From an uncultured Christensenella sp. (lineage in GTDB: Bacteria; Bacillota; Clostridia; Christensenellales; Borkfalkiaceae), in assembly GCA_910587015.1 (NCBI GenBank), contig CAJUME010000012.1:1-64000 (forward strand): 64,000 nt of DNA, in the 5' to 3' direction. The notes below the pieces were generated by a model, which worked only from the letters and a program-made list of their open reading frames with translations, was not told the origin of the DNA and did no database searches. The translations under genes and the position numbers were made by a program. Of this stretch, positions 1-9,098 are shown piece by piece. Each line of letters begins with the position of its first letter. The first letter of the stretch is position 1.

Positions 1-105
1 GGCTCCCCGGGTGGACACGCCCCTGGCCAGCCGGCCCGCCCGGCGGGTGGCCTCCACGATGTCCATGAGGTAGCCCAGCACGTCCTCGGAGACCTTCACC
101 TCCCT
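1..105 (-). pseudogene. MoxR-family AAA ATPase fragment at the window edge
   Basis: Read on the minus strand, this stretch encodes a peptide containing VSEDVLGYLMDIVEATRR and then ARGVSTRGA. That matches the lid region of MoxR-type AAA ATPases, where a conserved helix runs into a GxSpRga motif. No Walker A or B part is present upstream: the frame meets an ATG at 141 after only about a dozen unrelated residues. The stretch is much richer in G and C than everything after about base 120, and its codons mostly end in C or G, unlike the genes that follow. I read it as a broken piece joined to this contig, more likely an assembly chimera than a real gene remnant. The frame is open at base 1. Confidence 0.55.
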
Positions 106-164
106 TTGGCGGGGGGATTTAGGGGGGTGGCAATTTATCATTCCGCAAACGTTTTCAATACGTT

Positions 165-207
165 AAAACTCCGCGGGGCATGGTTTAACCATGCCCCGCG
201 GAGTTTT
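165..207 (-). terminator. Rho-independent terminator after ppa
   Basis: A perfect 19-bp stem (165-183 with 189-207) with a 5-base TTTAA loop lies just past the ppa stop codon. The stem is GC-rich in the centre and closes with A/T runs, giving a TTTT run on the minus strand. Confidence 0.85.
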
Positions 208-216
208 ACTTTAAAC

Positions 217-747
217 TTATCCGTTATATTTTTTTTCATAGGTTTTGATACATTTTTTTATTATTGCAACCGCTTCGGGAGCGTGGCAGATTTCCTTTAC
301 CGTTGTGGTCTTGTGTTCAAGCACCTTATATACCTCGAAAAAGTGCATCATCTCCTCAAAGATATGCGAAGGCAGCTCGTGAATATCATAATAGTCCTTG
401 TAGTTAGGGTCGGTTACGGGCACGGCTATAATTTTCTCGTCCAAGTCCCCGCCGTCTATCATCTTTATCACACCAATCGGCTTGCACGTTACAAGCGTCA
501 TGGGAATAATTGAATCGTTGCACAGCACCAGCACGTCCAGCGGGTCGCCGTCGTCGGCAAGCGTTCTGGGAATAAACCCGTAATTTGCGGGGTACACCGT
601 AGAGGTGTATAAAATTCTGTCAAGCCGCAAAAGCCCCGTTTCCTTATCCAGCTCGTACTTGGCTTTGCCGCCGCGCGGAATTTCTATAAGCGCCTCGAAC
701 AGCTCCGCCGTAATTCTGTCTGCTGAAATATCGTGCCAGATATTCAT
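217..747 (-). CDS. ppa: Inorganic pyrophosphatase (family I)
   Basis: Cytoplasmic enzyme that hydrolyses pyrophosphate to phosphate and so pulls nucleic-acid and amino-acyl-tRNA synthesis forward. The 176 residues match the usual length of bacterial family I enzymes. Visible family motifs are EIPRGGKAKYEL near residue 22, YPANYGFIP near 52, the signature DGDPLDVLV at 66-74 with its metal-binding aspartates, and DEKIIAVP near 103. The start is supported by a strong ribosome site, AAAGGAGAAGG, ending about 5 bases before the ATG. It lies 30 bases downstream of the DUF4011 helicase gene and ends at a clear terminator. I saw no good promoter in the gap, so it may be read from upstream or from inside the helicase gene. 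Confidence 0.96.
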   Translation of the reverse strand: MNIWHDISADRITAELFEALIEIPRGGKAKYELDKETGLLRLDRILYTSTVYPANYGFIPRTLADDGDPLDVLVLCNDSIIPMTLVTCKPIGVIKMIDGGDLDEKIIAVPVTDPNYKDYYDIHELPSHIFEEMMHFFEVYKVLEHKTTTVKEICHAPEAVAIIKKCIKTYEKKYNG

Positions 748-777
748 AAAAGCCTTCTCCTTTGTGTTAAATAAATT

Positions 778-3700
778 TTACGCGAGCGAAATTCTGTCCG
801 ATACCGAGCGTATTAAAAGTCCGCGGCGAACGCCCTCGTCAATGCACGAATACACAAGCGAAACAAGCTTATCAGACGAGCGCGGCACCTTAATCTCCTT
901 TAAAACCGCGGGGATAAGCTCGTCCGCGTACATGCTCACGCGGTTCAACAGCATTCCCTTTATTACGGAAATTATATCGTAGGGCGTGTAATCGGTATCC
1001 GCCGAACGCAGGAAGGTATTTTCCTCCACTCGGTACTTATCGAACGCGCCGTATTTATCGGTTTTGAAGTAATACACGTTGCCCAGCATTTCGCAGCTTG
1101 CAAAATCGCATTTATCGATAAGCGAGCGCAGCTTGCTTTCAAGCTTTATTCCGTATTTGGATATACCGAACAGCGACAGCGTACGCTTCATTAAAAACTG
1201 AGTGGAAATCGGCTCCTCCGCCGCAACGACGGCCTTTAAGACGCGGATAACCTCGGCGTCGTTTTCTCCGCTTAAAATATAGGCGGGGTCAACCTCTTTG
1301 GCTTCGGCTTTTACAGCGCGGTAGGGCTTTTTAAAGCTGATTGCCGCGGGCTTTCCGCCCTCGGTAAGCTTATCGAGGTAGTCCTTAAGCTTTTTGATTT
1401 CGCGCTTGGGGTTGTTGAAGAAATTAATGGAATACAGGCGGTAAACGTTCCAGTTGTTGCGCTTTAAGGTCTGCACCTGCATTACAGAGCGGTCCTTGAC
1501 GGAAAACTGCTGCGTTCCGTCACACAGCACCGCCAAAATAAACACATGCTTGTTTTTGGGGTCGGTTACGGCAACGTCTATCTTGAAGTCGGAAACGCCC
1601 ACGTCGCAACGGCAGTCATAGCCGTAGGTGGACAGCTCCTCCGCAATAAATTTGCCTATTCCCTGACGGTTTATTATAATTTCATCGCTCTTTAACGATA
1701 TGCTCGTCCTACCCTTTTCTGCAAATTCCAAAAACGCTTTAAGACCCGCAACCCCGCGCGAGGTTGTGCGGGACAAATCTATCATAGAATAGCGCATTGA
1801 CGAGAATACGACCATTTCTTCCCTTGCGCGGGAAACTGCCACGTTAAGACGGCGCCAACCGCCGAACTGGTTAAGTGGGCCGAAGTTAAGCGAGATTTTG
1901 CCGAATTTATCGGGCCCGTAGCATACAGAAAAGAGTATAACGTCTCTTTCATCGCCCTGAACGTTTTCAAGGTTCTTTATAAACAGCGGCTCCTCACGCT
2001 CGTAAGCCGCCTCCTCAAGCCCCGCCTTTACAATCTGCTTATTCAAAAGCCTTTCAATATAAATCTGCTGAGGCGTGCTGAACGTAACAATGCCTATGCT
2101 CGAACGGCGAAGTCTTTCGTCCTTCAAGCGCCTTATTACCTCGGCGACAAGCGCCTCTGCCTCCTCTTTATTACATTTGGAGGTGCCGCGCTCGTATACG
2201 CCGTTTTCAATCAGCTGCAAGGATACCTTGCTGTCAAGCGCGTCTGGCGAGGGGAAAGTGCACAGCTTGCTCGAATAATAGGTAATGTTTGAGAAAGCAA
2301 TTAAGCTTTCGTGCTTGGAGCGATAATGCCAGATAAGGTGCTTTTCGGGTATACCCAAAGCAAGGCAGTCCTCCAGAACGCTTTCCAAATCCTCCGCCTC
2401 GGGGTGGTCCTCGTCCTGACCGGAGCCGGAGAAGAACATTGTGGGCGGCATTTGCTTGGGGTCGCCAACGATAATCGCGCTTTTTGCCCTTGCAAGCGAG
2501 GGCACCGCCTCGCACGTAGGCATCTGCGAGGCTTCGTCAAAGATTACCAAATCGAACAGAGAGCTGTCCGCGGGAAGGTACTGAGATACCGTAATCGGGC
2601 TCATAAGCATGCACGGCGCAACCGTTTTCATAAGCTCGGGCACCTCGGTAAACAGATTGCGCACATTAAAGCCGCGCATATTGCCCTTTATACTGCGCTG
2701 GAAGGTCATAAGCTCCAACGCAAGCGCGCCCTCCGTTTCCTTGGCGGGCAAGCGGGAAATAAGCTCGGCGCGGATAGTTTCGCGCGTTAATGCGGTGAAT
2801 TCTTCAAGCAAACGCGAGAAGTTTGCGGCATTTTCGTCCAGAACGTTGCCAGAGAATGCGGAAAGACTTTCGTCCGCGGGGATATTCGTCTGTATAAAAT
2901 TGCGGTACACGTTTTTGCGGAAGGACGACAAAATCTGCTTGCCGTTAATCTTTCCGCTTTCCATAGCATCGGTCATAAACGACAGTCCGCTGTCGTTAAG
3001 CTTTTTGGCAGTCTGCTTGTACATGCACCATGCGGGCAGCATATCTATATTGTCGATAAGCGCAGTGCACTTCTGGGTATAGCATTCAAAGACGTCCTCA
3101 TCAGAAAACGCCGTTCTGTCCGCCTTAACGGTACGCAAAAACTGCTCTGCACTTCTCACAAAGCCAGTTGCGGCGGAAATAAGCCCCGTTATAAGCGGCT
3201 TTAATGTTCCGCCCTGTGACTGGACGCAGACACTATTGAACGCGTCCGCATTGTAGTCCATAAACGTTTCGGCGCACAGTGCGTGCAGCTCGTAAAACGG
3301 CTTTAAGAATTCCGAACGCTTTTTGTCGTTTATTCCGCCGAAGCTTACAAAATTCTGATAAAGCTTGGTGTTTGAGAATATCCGCGTTTTAGCCTGCTCT
3401 ATTTCGTACGCGCGTTTTATCCATTCCAGCTCGTCCTTTTCGGGCACGGGCGCCTTTGCACAGCGGTTTATGCGCTTTATAACCGCAAGCAACGTGCGCG
3501 AGGAGCGGTAATTCTCTCCCCAGTTGTCTATTTCACCCTCTATATCGTTTGCAAGGCGGGAAATATCGGGCAGAGCTTTAAAGTTTTTAAGCCAGTGCTT
3601 TACCTCGCTGTCATAGCGCAGGTTTGCGTTGTAAAATTTATAAAGCTCTTCTTCGTCGCAGCTGAAAAACTCGTCTAACGAGCCGTCCTTCAAAACCGCG

Positions 3701-6399
3701 GCAACGGCAATTAAATTTTCAAGCTTTTTATAGGTGAATTTGCTTATCTTCTGGTTGAACGTATCAAGGAAAATGCCCAGATAGTTTTTAAGGTGCTTTA
3801 ATTCCGCAAGCACAACCTCAGCCGCGCATAAAACAGCGGTTTTGGTCTTTGCGGTGCATTCCGTCAGCTTTACCTCCGAAAAGGGCGAACGGTACACGCC
3901 GCCGCATTCCTTTGCCGCCGCCTGCGCTGTTAAAAGCATTCCCTCGCAGTCCAAAAGCTTTTGCTTTGTAAGGCTGTCGTAAAAGGTGCTTTCTATATTC
4001 AAAAGCTCGGGCGCGTTTTTGTTTTGCAGATAGTAAACAATGCCCTCGTAGACAGAAACGCCCAGCCTGCGCCGCTTATGCAACGCGGAAAGCGGAGCCC
4101 TTAACGCCGAACGGATTTCGGAAATCTTCGAGCCGGTGCTTATAAACCGCTCGTTATCGCTGTTTTGCGTCAAGGCAAGCGTATTTTCTATACTGCGGAT
4201 AATTTCCGCCTTGTCTGCAGACTTGCCCGAATGCAATTCAAGGCAAAACTCGCCTATGCCTATGTCGCAAAGGCGCTTTTTAACGACCTGCAAGGCGGCT
4301 TGCTTTTCCGCCACGAACAGCACGCGCTTGCCGCCGTGCAGTGAGTTTGCGATTATATTCGTAATCGTCTGGCTTTTGCCCGTTCCGGGAGGGCCGTGAA
4401 GCACAAACGAGGTGCCCTTTGCAGACTCGGCAACAGCCGCGTATTGCGTACTGTCGCAAGGCAACGGAGTTAAAACCTCGCAAGGGTCGCCGTCGTCCTC
4501 GGATACGGCGGAAAGCTTGTTTTCCGGCAAGCGGTTTGTGTTTGTTATAAGGCTTGCGATAAGCGGGTTTTCGGAATACAACTTTACGTTGTTTTTAACG
4601 TCCGCCCACATTGCGTATCTTGCAAAGGTGAACTGCGAAAGATACACGTCCTCGTAGACGAGCCAGCCCTTCATATTCGCCGTCTTTGCGCGGAATACGG
4701 CGATAATTTCCTTGGGGGTAAGCCCCTTGCCGTCCACTCCGCGTATGTCTATGCCGAAATCCTGCTTTAAAAATTCGAGAAGGGTTGTGTTTACCTCGTA
4801 ATCCTCGCCTGCCTCCAACAGCACGCCCTGCGTTTTCATGCGCTTTAAGGTCACGGGCAAAAGCACTATGGGCGCGTACTTATCCTCGGTATCGTCAGTG
4901 TGCCGCCATTTAAGAAAGCCCAGCGCAAGATAAAGCGTTTTTGCGCCCGCCTCCTCTTCGGCAGAGCGGGCCTTGCGTATAAGCGTGCCCGCCGTTTCCT
5001 GCAAGCCCTCGGCAGAGCAGATACAGCGCAGCTTGCCGGACTTCATTTCAATTGAAATAAGCTCTGCCATGCTTGCAACGCCCTTGCTGTCACCGAAGTA
5101 CACAGCATCGTCTATTGCGGTATTGTTAGGCAAAAGCGTAAACTTGCCTTTTTCCTCTAATCTGTGCCAGAAGGCGGGCAAATCCGCGCAAAGCAGATGC
5201 AGGCAGTCGCGCTTGTATCGGAAGTTTAAAAGATTGTTTTTAAGCGAAAGGTCCAAAAGCCGCCTTTGCCAGTTTGTTTCCTTAGAGGCGGTTTTGTCGT
5301 ATTCGTAGCCCGAAGCGTCAAAAACCTCCTGCGGCTTTTCGTCATATGAAAGCTGCTTATCCGCAAGTAGCTCGTACCCGTGCGCAGTTTTTACCTTTAA
5401 CGGCGTAGGGAATATACCGCCTACGCGGCAACGCTTTACATCAAGGCAGATTTCGTAATCGCCGCGCTGCAGCCCCGCGCGGGCGTGCGCCTCGCTTGTG
5501 GTCGAGCTTGCGTTTTTATGTCCGAACAGGTCCTCTGCGTCGAACAGCGTAAGATTGTTTACGCCGTCGGACATATATTTTTCTATCAGCTGCATATCGT
5601 CCTGCAATGCGGAAGAAAAGCAGCTTTCGTAAAGCCATACGCCCACGGCAACGCGGCTTTTGCCAAGCAATATAACGGGGTTAAGCTTTGTCGCCTCCAA
5701 ACAGCTTGCGGCAAAAAGCGCAAGCTCCAACGGGGTGGCGGTTTTATCCTTAACCACCTCGGAAGCGTCCTTTATCCGCGTTACCGCAGTAAGGTCGCCG
5801 TCCTCCGCGCGCTCGGAATTAAGTCGGTGAATGGCGGTAAACACAGCTGCCGCCGCGCCGCGCACACCGTTTTTATCCGTGCCCGAATACCCCGCAAACT
5901 CGGTGGAATAGCCCCACGTTTTAAGCTGAAGCCCCGCCTCCGCCAAAATTTTCTGGCAGTCCGCGATTTTGGGACGGACGAACGAGGCAAGCATTTCAGC
6001 ATTGCCGGAAAGCCCGCTCCAACAGTCAATGGGCAGTGCGGTTACGTTTGCCTCCAACGCGCAAACAAGCTCCTTGCCGCAGGTAAGCCTTACCGTCACC
6101 GTACAGCCTTCGGGCTGTTCCAGCTCGGCAAGGTATTTGGGGTTTAAAATGTTCTGAGGAATGGCCTCCACACTGCTTTCGTGCGGAATTTCCTCGATGT
6201 GAATATCCGCGGGCAGTATAAGCTGTGTAGAGCCCGATACCGAAACAGTTATATCGTTTGCGCTTTCAACGTCCGTATTGAATATTTTGAATGAGGTAAA
6301 AAGCGGAAGCCTGCAATAAAAAGTCGCATAGGAAACAGAGTTTAAAATTTCACCTTCTATTTCAATCGTTTCAATCGGTTTTTGAGCTTTGGTAGCCAT
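778..6399 (-). CDS. DUF4011 / SF1 helicase / Vsr-like / DUF3320 giant protein (Hhe-like)
   Basis: A 1873-residue multidomain protein. After an N-terminal region of about 370 residues, a DUF4011-type segment begins at NWQRRLLDLSLKNNLLNF (about 375). A Upf1-like superfamily 1 helicase follows: Walker A GPPGTGKS at 669-676, Walker B FDEASQM at 1287-1293, motif III VGDPKQMPPT, and motif VI RRLNVAVSRAREE near 1516. A Vsr/MTES_1575-like nuclease fold sits at about 1590-1680 and a DUF3320-type tail at the end. The order DUF4011-helicase-Vsr is that of the antiphage protein Hhe (Gao et al. 2020), so a defence or nucleic-acid repair role is inferred. The nuclease keeps an Asp near 1608, but the usual IExDG reads VLCDG, so its catalytic Glu seems lost. 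I chose ATG 6399 because AGAGG precedes it and the promoter at 6450-6478 lies inside the longer reading frame (to 6531). Confidence 0.85.
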   Translation of the reverse strand: MATKAQKPIETIEIEGEILNSVSYATFYCRLPLFTSFKIFNTDVESANDITVSVSGSTQLILPADIHIEEIPHESSVEAIPQNILNPKYLAELEQPEGCTVTVRLTCGKELVCALEANVTALPIDCWSGLSGNAEMLASFVRPKIADCQKILAEAGLQLKTWGYSTEFAGYSGTDKNGVRGAAAAVFTAIHRLNSERAEDGDLTAVTRIKDASEVVKDKTATPLELALFAASCLEATKLNPVILLGKSRVAVGVWLYESCFSSALQDDMQLIEKYMSDGVNNLTLFDAEDLFGHKNASSTTSEAHARAGLQRGDYEICLDVKRCRVGGIFPTPLKVKTAHGYELLADKQLSYDEKPQEVFDASGYEYDKTASKETNWQRRLLDLSLKNNLLNFRYKRDCLHLLCADLPAFWHRLEEKGKFTLLPNNTAIDDAVYFGDSKGVASMAELISIEMKSGKLRCICSAEGLQETAGTLIRKARSAEEEAGAKTLYLALGFLKWRHTDDTEDKYAPIVLLPVTLKRMKTQGVLLEAGEDYEVNTTLLEFLKQDFGIDIRGVDGKGLTPKEIIAVFRAKTANMKGWLVYEDVYLSQFTFARYAMWADVKNNVKLYSENPLIASLITNTNRLPENKLSAVSEDDGDPCEVLTPLPCDSTQYAAVAESAKGTSFVLHGPPGTGKSQTITNIIANSLHGGKRVLFVAEKQAALQVVKKRLCDIGIGEFCLELHSGKSADKAEIIRSIENTLALTQNSDNERFISTGSKISEIRSALRAPLSALHKRRRLGVSVYEGIVYYLQNKNAPELLNIESTFYDSLTKQKLLDCEGMLLTAQAAAKECGGVYRSPFSEVKLTECTAKTKTAVLCAAEVVLAELKHLKNYLGIFLDTFNQKISKFTYKKLENLIAVAAVLKDGSLDEFFSCDEEELYKFYNANLRYDSEVKHWLKNFKALPDISRLANDIEGEIDNWGENYRSSRTLLAVIKRINRCAKAPVPEKDELEWIKRAYEIEQAKTRIFSNTKLYQNFVSFGGINDKKRSEFLKPFYELHALCAETFMDYNADAFNSVCVQSQGGTLKPLITGLISAATGFVRSAEQFLRTVKADRTAFSDEDVFECYTQKCTALIDNIDMLPAWCMYKQTAKKLNDSGLSFMTDAMESGKINGKQILSSFRKNVYRNFIQTNIPADESLSAFSGNVLDENAANFSRLLEEFTALTRETIRAELISRLPAKETEGALALELMTFQRSIKGNMRGFNVRNLFTEVPELMKTVAPCMLMSPITVSQYLPADSSLFDLVIFDEASQMPTCEAVPSLARAKSAIIVGDPKQMPPTMFFSGSGQDEDHPEAEDLESVLEDCLALGIPEKHLIWHYRSKHESLIAFSNITYYSSKLCTFPSPDALDSKVSLQLIENGVYERGTSKCNKEEAEALVAEVIRRLKDERLRRSSIGIVTFSTPQQIYIERLLNKQIVKAGLEEAAYEREEPLFIKNLENVQGDERDVILFSVCYGPDKFGKISLNFGPLNQFGGWRRLNVAVSRAREEMVVFSSMRYSMIDLSRTTSRGVAGLKAFLEFAEKGRTSISLKSDEIIINRQGIGKFIAEELSTYGYDCRCDVGVSDFKIDVAVTDPKNKHVFILAVLCDGTQQFSVKDRSVMQVQTLKRNNWNVYRLYSINFFNNPKREIKKLKDYLDKLTEGGKPAAISFKKPYRAVKAEAKEVDPAYILSGENDAEVIRVLKAVVAAEEPISTQFLMKRTLSLFGISKYGIKLESKLRSLIDKCDFASCEMLGNVYYFKTDKYGAFDKYRVEENTFLRSADTDYTPYDIISVIKGMLLNRVSMYADELIPAVLKEIKVPRSSDKLVSLVYSCIDEGVRRGLLIRSVSDRISLA

Positions 6400-6449
6400 A
6401 TATGCCTCTTTTATGCACATTTGTACAAGTGCATCGTTTGTTCGTTTAA

Positions 6450-6478
6450 ATTGTACCACTTTTTCGGAGCTTGGGCAA
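6450..6478 (-). promoter_or_regulatory. Promoter of the DUF4011 helicase gene
   Basis: On the minus strand, -35 TTGCCC (6478-6473) and -10 TACAAT (6455-6450) are 17 bases apart. Transcription would start near 6443, about 45 bases before the ATG at 6399. This shows the gene has its own promoter and rules out the longer start at 6531. Confidence 0.65.
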
Positions 6479-6555
6479 GCGGTATGTGGAGTATTTTTAA
6501 CGTATTCTACAGCAATTTTTCGCATAAGCAAGTTATTGACCTGCGCAAAAAAATA

Positions 6556-6576
6556 AAACCGCCATAACGGCGGTTT
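6556..6576 (-). terminator. Terminator after helD
   Basis: Stem AAACCGCC/GGCGGTTT with a 5-base loop, followed on the minus strand by a T-rich run (TTTTATTTTTTT). It lies about 30 bases past the helD stop and separates helD from the helicase gene. Confidence 0.8.
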
Positions 6577-6608
6577 TTTAAATAATAAGACTGTTATAAG
6601 CGCAACGC

Positions 6609-8981
6609 TTATCTTATAAGCGCAAGCTCCTTCAACGCGCGGGTATAAGCAATGTATTTTTCGTTGTCGGTCATATCCCCGTCCGCAACGGCAACGGCGG
6701 TAAATTCCAGCCCCTTACTTTCGTAAACGGTCATAACGTTGATTTTTGTCTTGGAGATTTTGCCCGTTTCCCGCAGGATATTATAGCTTTTGCGCGCATA
6801 CTCAAAAAGGCATTGCTCCGAGCATATCACGGCCTTAAGCCCGTTTTTTTCCGAAAGCCAGCTTGTGACCGTGCGCTTGGGAATGCTTATAACCCCGCAC
6901 CCGTCAAAGCCGATTGCGCGCATTTCTATGCCCAGATTTTGCGAAACGTATTCCACAATCTGGTTGGTGTTGCGATAATTCAGATTTAAATTATAAATTT
7001 TATAGCCCAGCACAGACCAGTCCGTCACTCCGCGTACGGGCGTGATATTCTGCTTCAAATCCCCGAAAATATTGAACACGGCTCTGTCGTTTACCGTTTT
7101 TAAAACCTCGTACTCTGCGGCGGAAATGTCCTGCGCCTCGTCGATAAACATAAACGAAAATTTAGGCGACAGATTGAAGCCGAGCTTTGTGAGAATAAGG
7201 CAGAGCGCGAACGGGTCGCACCTGACCATGGGCCTTGCGGAAACGCCGTATTTTGCTTTTGCCTTTTTAATGATTTCCTTATTGAAAAACCGCAGAATAT
7301 CCAGCGTGCCCTCGCACTTGCCTATTGCCACAAGATAGCTTTCACCGCGCAGTACGCCCGCAAAATCGTAAAGCTTTAAAAACGCGCCCGAAATTGCTTC
7401 AACGCGGCATATTGCCGTATCAATTTCGCCGATAAGCTGTTCTCGCTTGTCAATTCCGTCGGAATAGGTAAGCACTTCCTTGTCGCCGACCTTCATTTTA
7501 TAGCGCTTTAAATCGGTGATTTCCTTTTCTACCGAGGTCTTTAACTGCGTCAAATCCTCGACCGCCGCAAGGCAGATTTTGTGCGAGTAGCGCCTTAAAT
7601 ACCGCACCGATTTATAAAAGGACAGCAGCTGGCGGTAAAAATAAGCGTACTGCTTCATTCTGTCATCGCTTAAAGCAAGCGAAAGGAACTCGCTTACATC
7701 AAGCACGCAGTTGAACATGTATCTGAACTGCTTTGTATAGTAAAGTCCGCCGTCCGGCTTTTCCTTTATTTCACCGAGAATACAGCGGCGTATTCTCAGA
7801 CTTGAATTTTTTATTTTTTCATATTCGGCAGTCTGCATTGCGCACGCGTTTTTAAGCTCGTTTACCGCATCGCGGCAATCATCGGAGGCAAAAAGCCCGT
7901 AAATGCCATCGAATATTTTGGAAAGCTTCCGCTCCACGTCCCTTGAAAACGCGGAGGAGTAGATATATTTAAGATATTCCTCGGGAACGGGCGCGTTAAA
8001 GTCCACCTTTGCGGAAATATCCGCGTCCGTACTTTTAAGCAGATTGAGAAAATAATCGTTAAGCGTGCTTGTGCGCACCTTTTCCAGCTCCAGCACGGCG
8101 GAAAGCTCGTCTATAAACGCATTGAAGGAATTTGACGGCGTAATTACAAGCACATCGGAGGGGCGCACGCTTTCGTTATTGTACATTATATACGAAAGCC
8201 TGTGCAGCAAAATCATTGTTTTGCCGCTGCCCGCAACGCCTTGCAAAACAAACTCGTCACCCTCGGGCAGAGTAATTATTTCGAACTGCTTTTCCTGAAT
8301 GGTTTCGATAATGTCGCAAATTTCCTGCTTTTCCTTGCGGGTGCGGAGTATCTCCTTTAAAAATGGGTCAAAAATAAGACTTTCGTCACGGCCGCCTATT
8401 TCCTCCTTCGTGAGGAAGTCCGACAAGGAGAGGTACTCGTTTTTCATATCGAGAATTTTGCCCTTGCCCGTCCTTAGCGCGCGGCGTAAAATAAGCTTGT
8501 AATTATATTCGTTGATTGAAAACGAGGTACGACTCTTCTGATAATATTTGCGTGCAAGCGGGGCGCGCCAGTCGACAATTTCAAGTCCCTCGTCGCCGCG
8601 CTTGCCTATATAATAGCTGTTATAGCCCTCCTGCTCGTCCGTCAAATCCATGCGCGCAAAATACGGCTCGTCAAAAAACGGCTTATACTCCGCGGTCTTT
8701 GCTTTAAGGCGGGATATTTCCGCATTGATTTCAAGCACGCGCTTATATTTTTCCGCAGTGTAATCGCCCTCGGCAATAAGCTGCTCCTTTTCTGCTCTGG
8801 CGGCAAAAATTTTCGCTTTAAGCCTGCCTATATACAACGCTTTAAGCATCTGCATGACGGCGGAAACGTGCGCCTGCTCGTATTCCGTCTGCTTGTCGGC
8901 GTCCAGCAAATCGAGGAAGAACTGCTTTGTCGGCTCCTTATGCGGGTCTATTGAATTTTTAAGCGATTTTAAATCAGTCAT
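6609..8981 (-). CDS. helD: HelD-like UvrD-family ATPase (RNA polymerase recycling factor)
   Basis: A 790-residue cytoplasmic ATPase, close to the 774 residues of Bacillus subtilis HelD, which binds RNA polymerase and releases it from stalled or finished complexes. The N-terminal 200 residues are rich in charged helices (coiled-coil arm). Next comes the HelD hallmark YFARMDL...YIGKR...IVDWRAPLARKYY. Walker A is GVAGSGKTMILLHR near residue 245 and Walker B is FIDEAQDIS near 610; motif VI AYTRALKEL stands at the very C terminus. It has its own promoter (9003-9031) and terminator. The family is well known; placement of this member in HelD rather than another UvrD-like branch rests on the DWRAP region. 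Confidence 0.9.
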   Translation of the reverse strand: MTDLKSLKNSIDPHKEPTKQFFLDLLDADKQTEYEQAHVSAVMQMLKALYIGRLKAKIFAARAEKEQLIAEGDYTAEKYKRVLEINAEISRLKAKTAEYKPFFDEPYFARMDLTDEQEGYNSYYIGKRGDEGLEIVDWRAPLARKYYQKSRTSFSINEYNYKLILRRALRTGKGKILDMKNEYLSLSDFLTKEEIGGRDESLIFDPFLKEILRTRKEKQEICDIIETIQEKQFEIITLPEGDEFVLQGVAGSGKTMILLHRLSYIMYNNESVRPSDVLVITPSNSFNAFIDELSAVLELEKVRTSTLNDYFLNLLKSTDADISAKVDFNAPVPEEYLKYIYSSAFSRDVERKLSKIFDGIYGLFASDDCRDAVNELKNACAMQTAEYEKIKNSSLRIRRCILGEIKEKPDGGLYYTKQFRYMFNCVLDVSEFLSLALSDDRMKQYAYFYRQLLSFYKSVRYLRRYSHKICLAAVEDLTQLKTSVEKEITDLKRYKMKVGDKEVLTYSDGIDKREQLIGEIDTAICRVEAISGAFLKLYDFAGVLRGESYLVAIGKCEGTLDILRFFNKEIIKKAKAKYGVSARPMVRCDPFALCLILTKLGFNLSPKFSFMFIDEAQDISAAEYEVLKTVNDRAVFNIFGDLKQNITPVRGVTDWSVLGYKIYNLNLNYRNTNQIVEYVSQNLGIEMRAIGFDGCGVISIPKRTVTSWLSEKNGLKAVICSEQCLFEYARKSYNILRETGKISKTKINVMTVYESKGLEFTAVAVADGDMTDNEKYIAYTRALKELALIR

Positions 8982-9002
8982 AAAAAATCCCTACAACATA
9001 TT

Positions 9003-9031
9003 AGTTTAGCACAGCAGTCAAAAAAAATCAA
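9003..9031 (-). promoter_or_regulatory. helD promoter, extended -10
   Basis: Minus-strand -35 TTGATT (9031-9026), 17-base spacer, -10 TAAACT (9008-9003) preceded by TGC, an extended -10 motif. The ATG follows about 20 bases later with AGGGA as ribosome site. Confidence 0.6.
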
Positions 9032-9049
9032 TACTTTTGAATAAAAGAA

Positions 9050-9080
9050 GCCCGCCGCGGCATTTTATGCCGCGGCGGGC
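9050..9080 (-). terminator. Terminator of the guaB-guaA operon
   Basis: A perfect 14-bp GC-rich stem (9050-9063 with 9067-9080) with a 3-base loop, followed on the minus strand by TTCTTTTATT. It lies 19 bases after the guaA stop. Confidence 0.88.
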
Positions 9081-9098
9081 GGATATATAACTGTTAAA

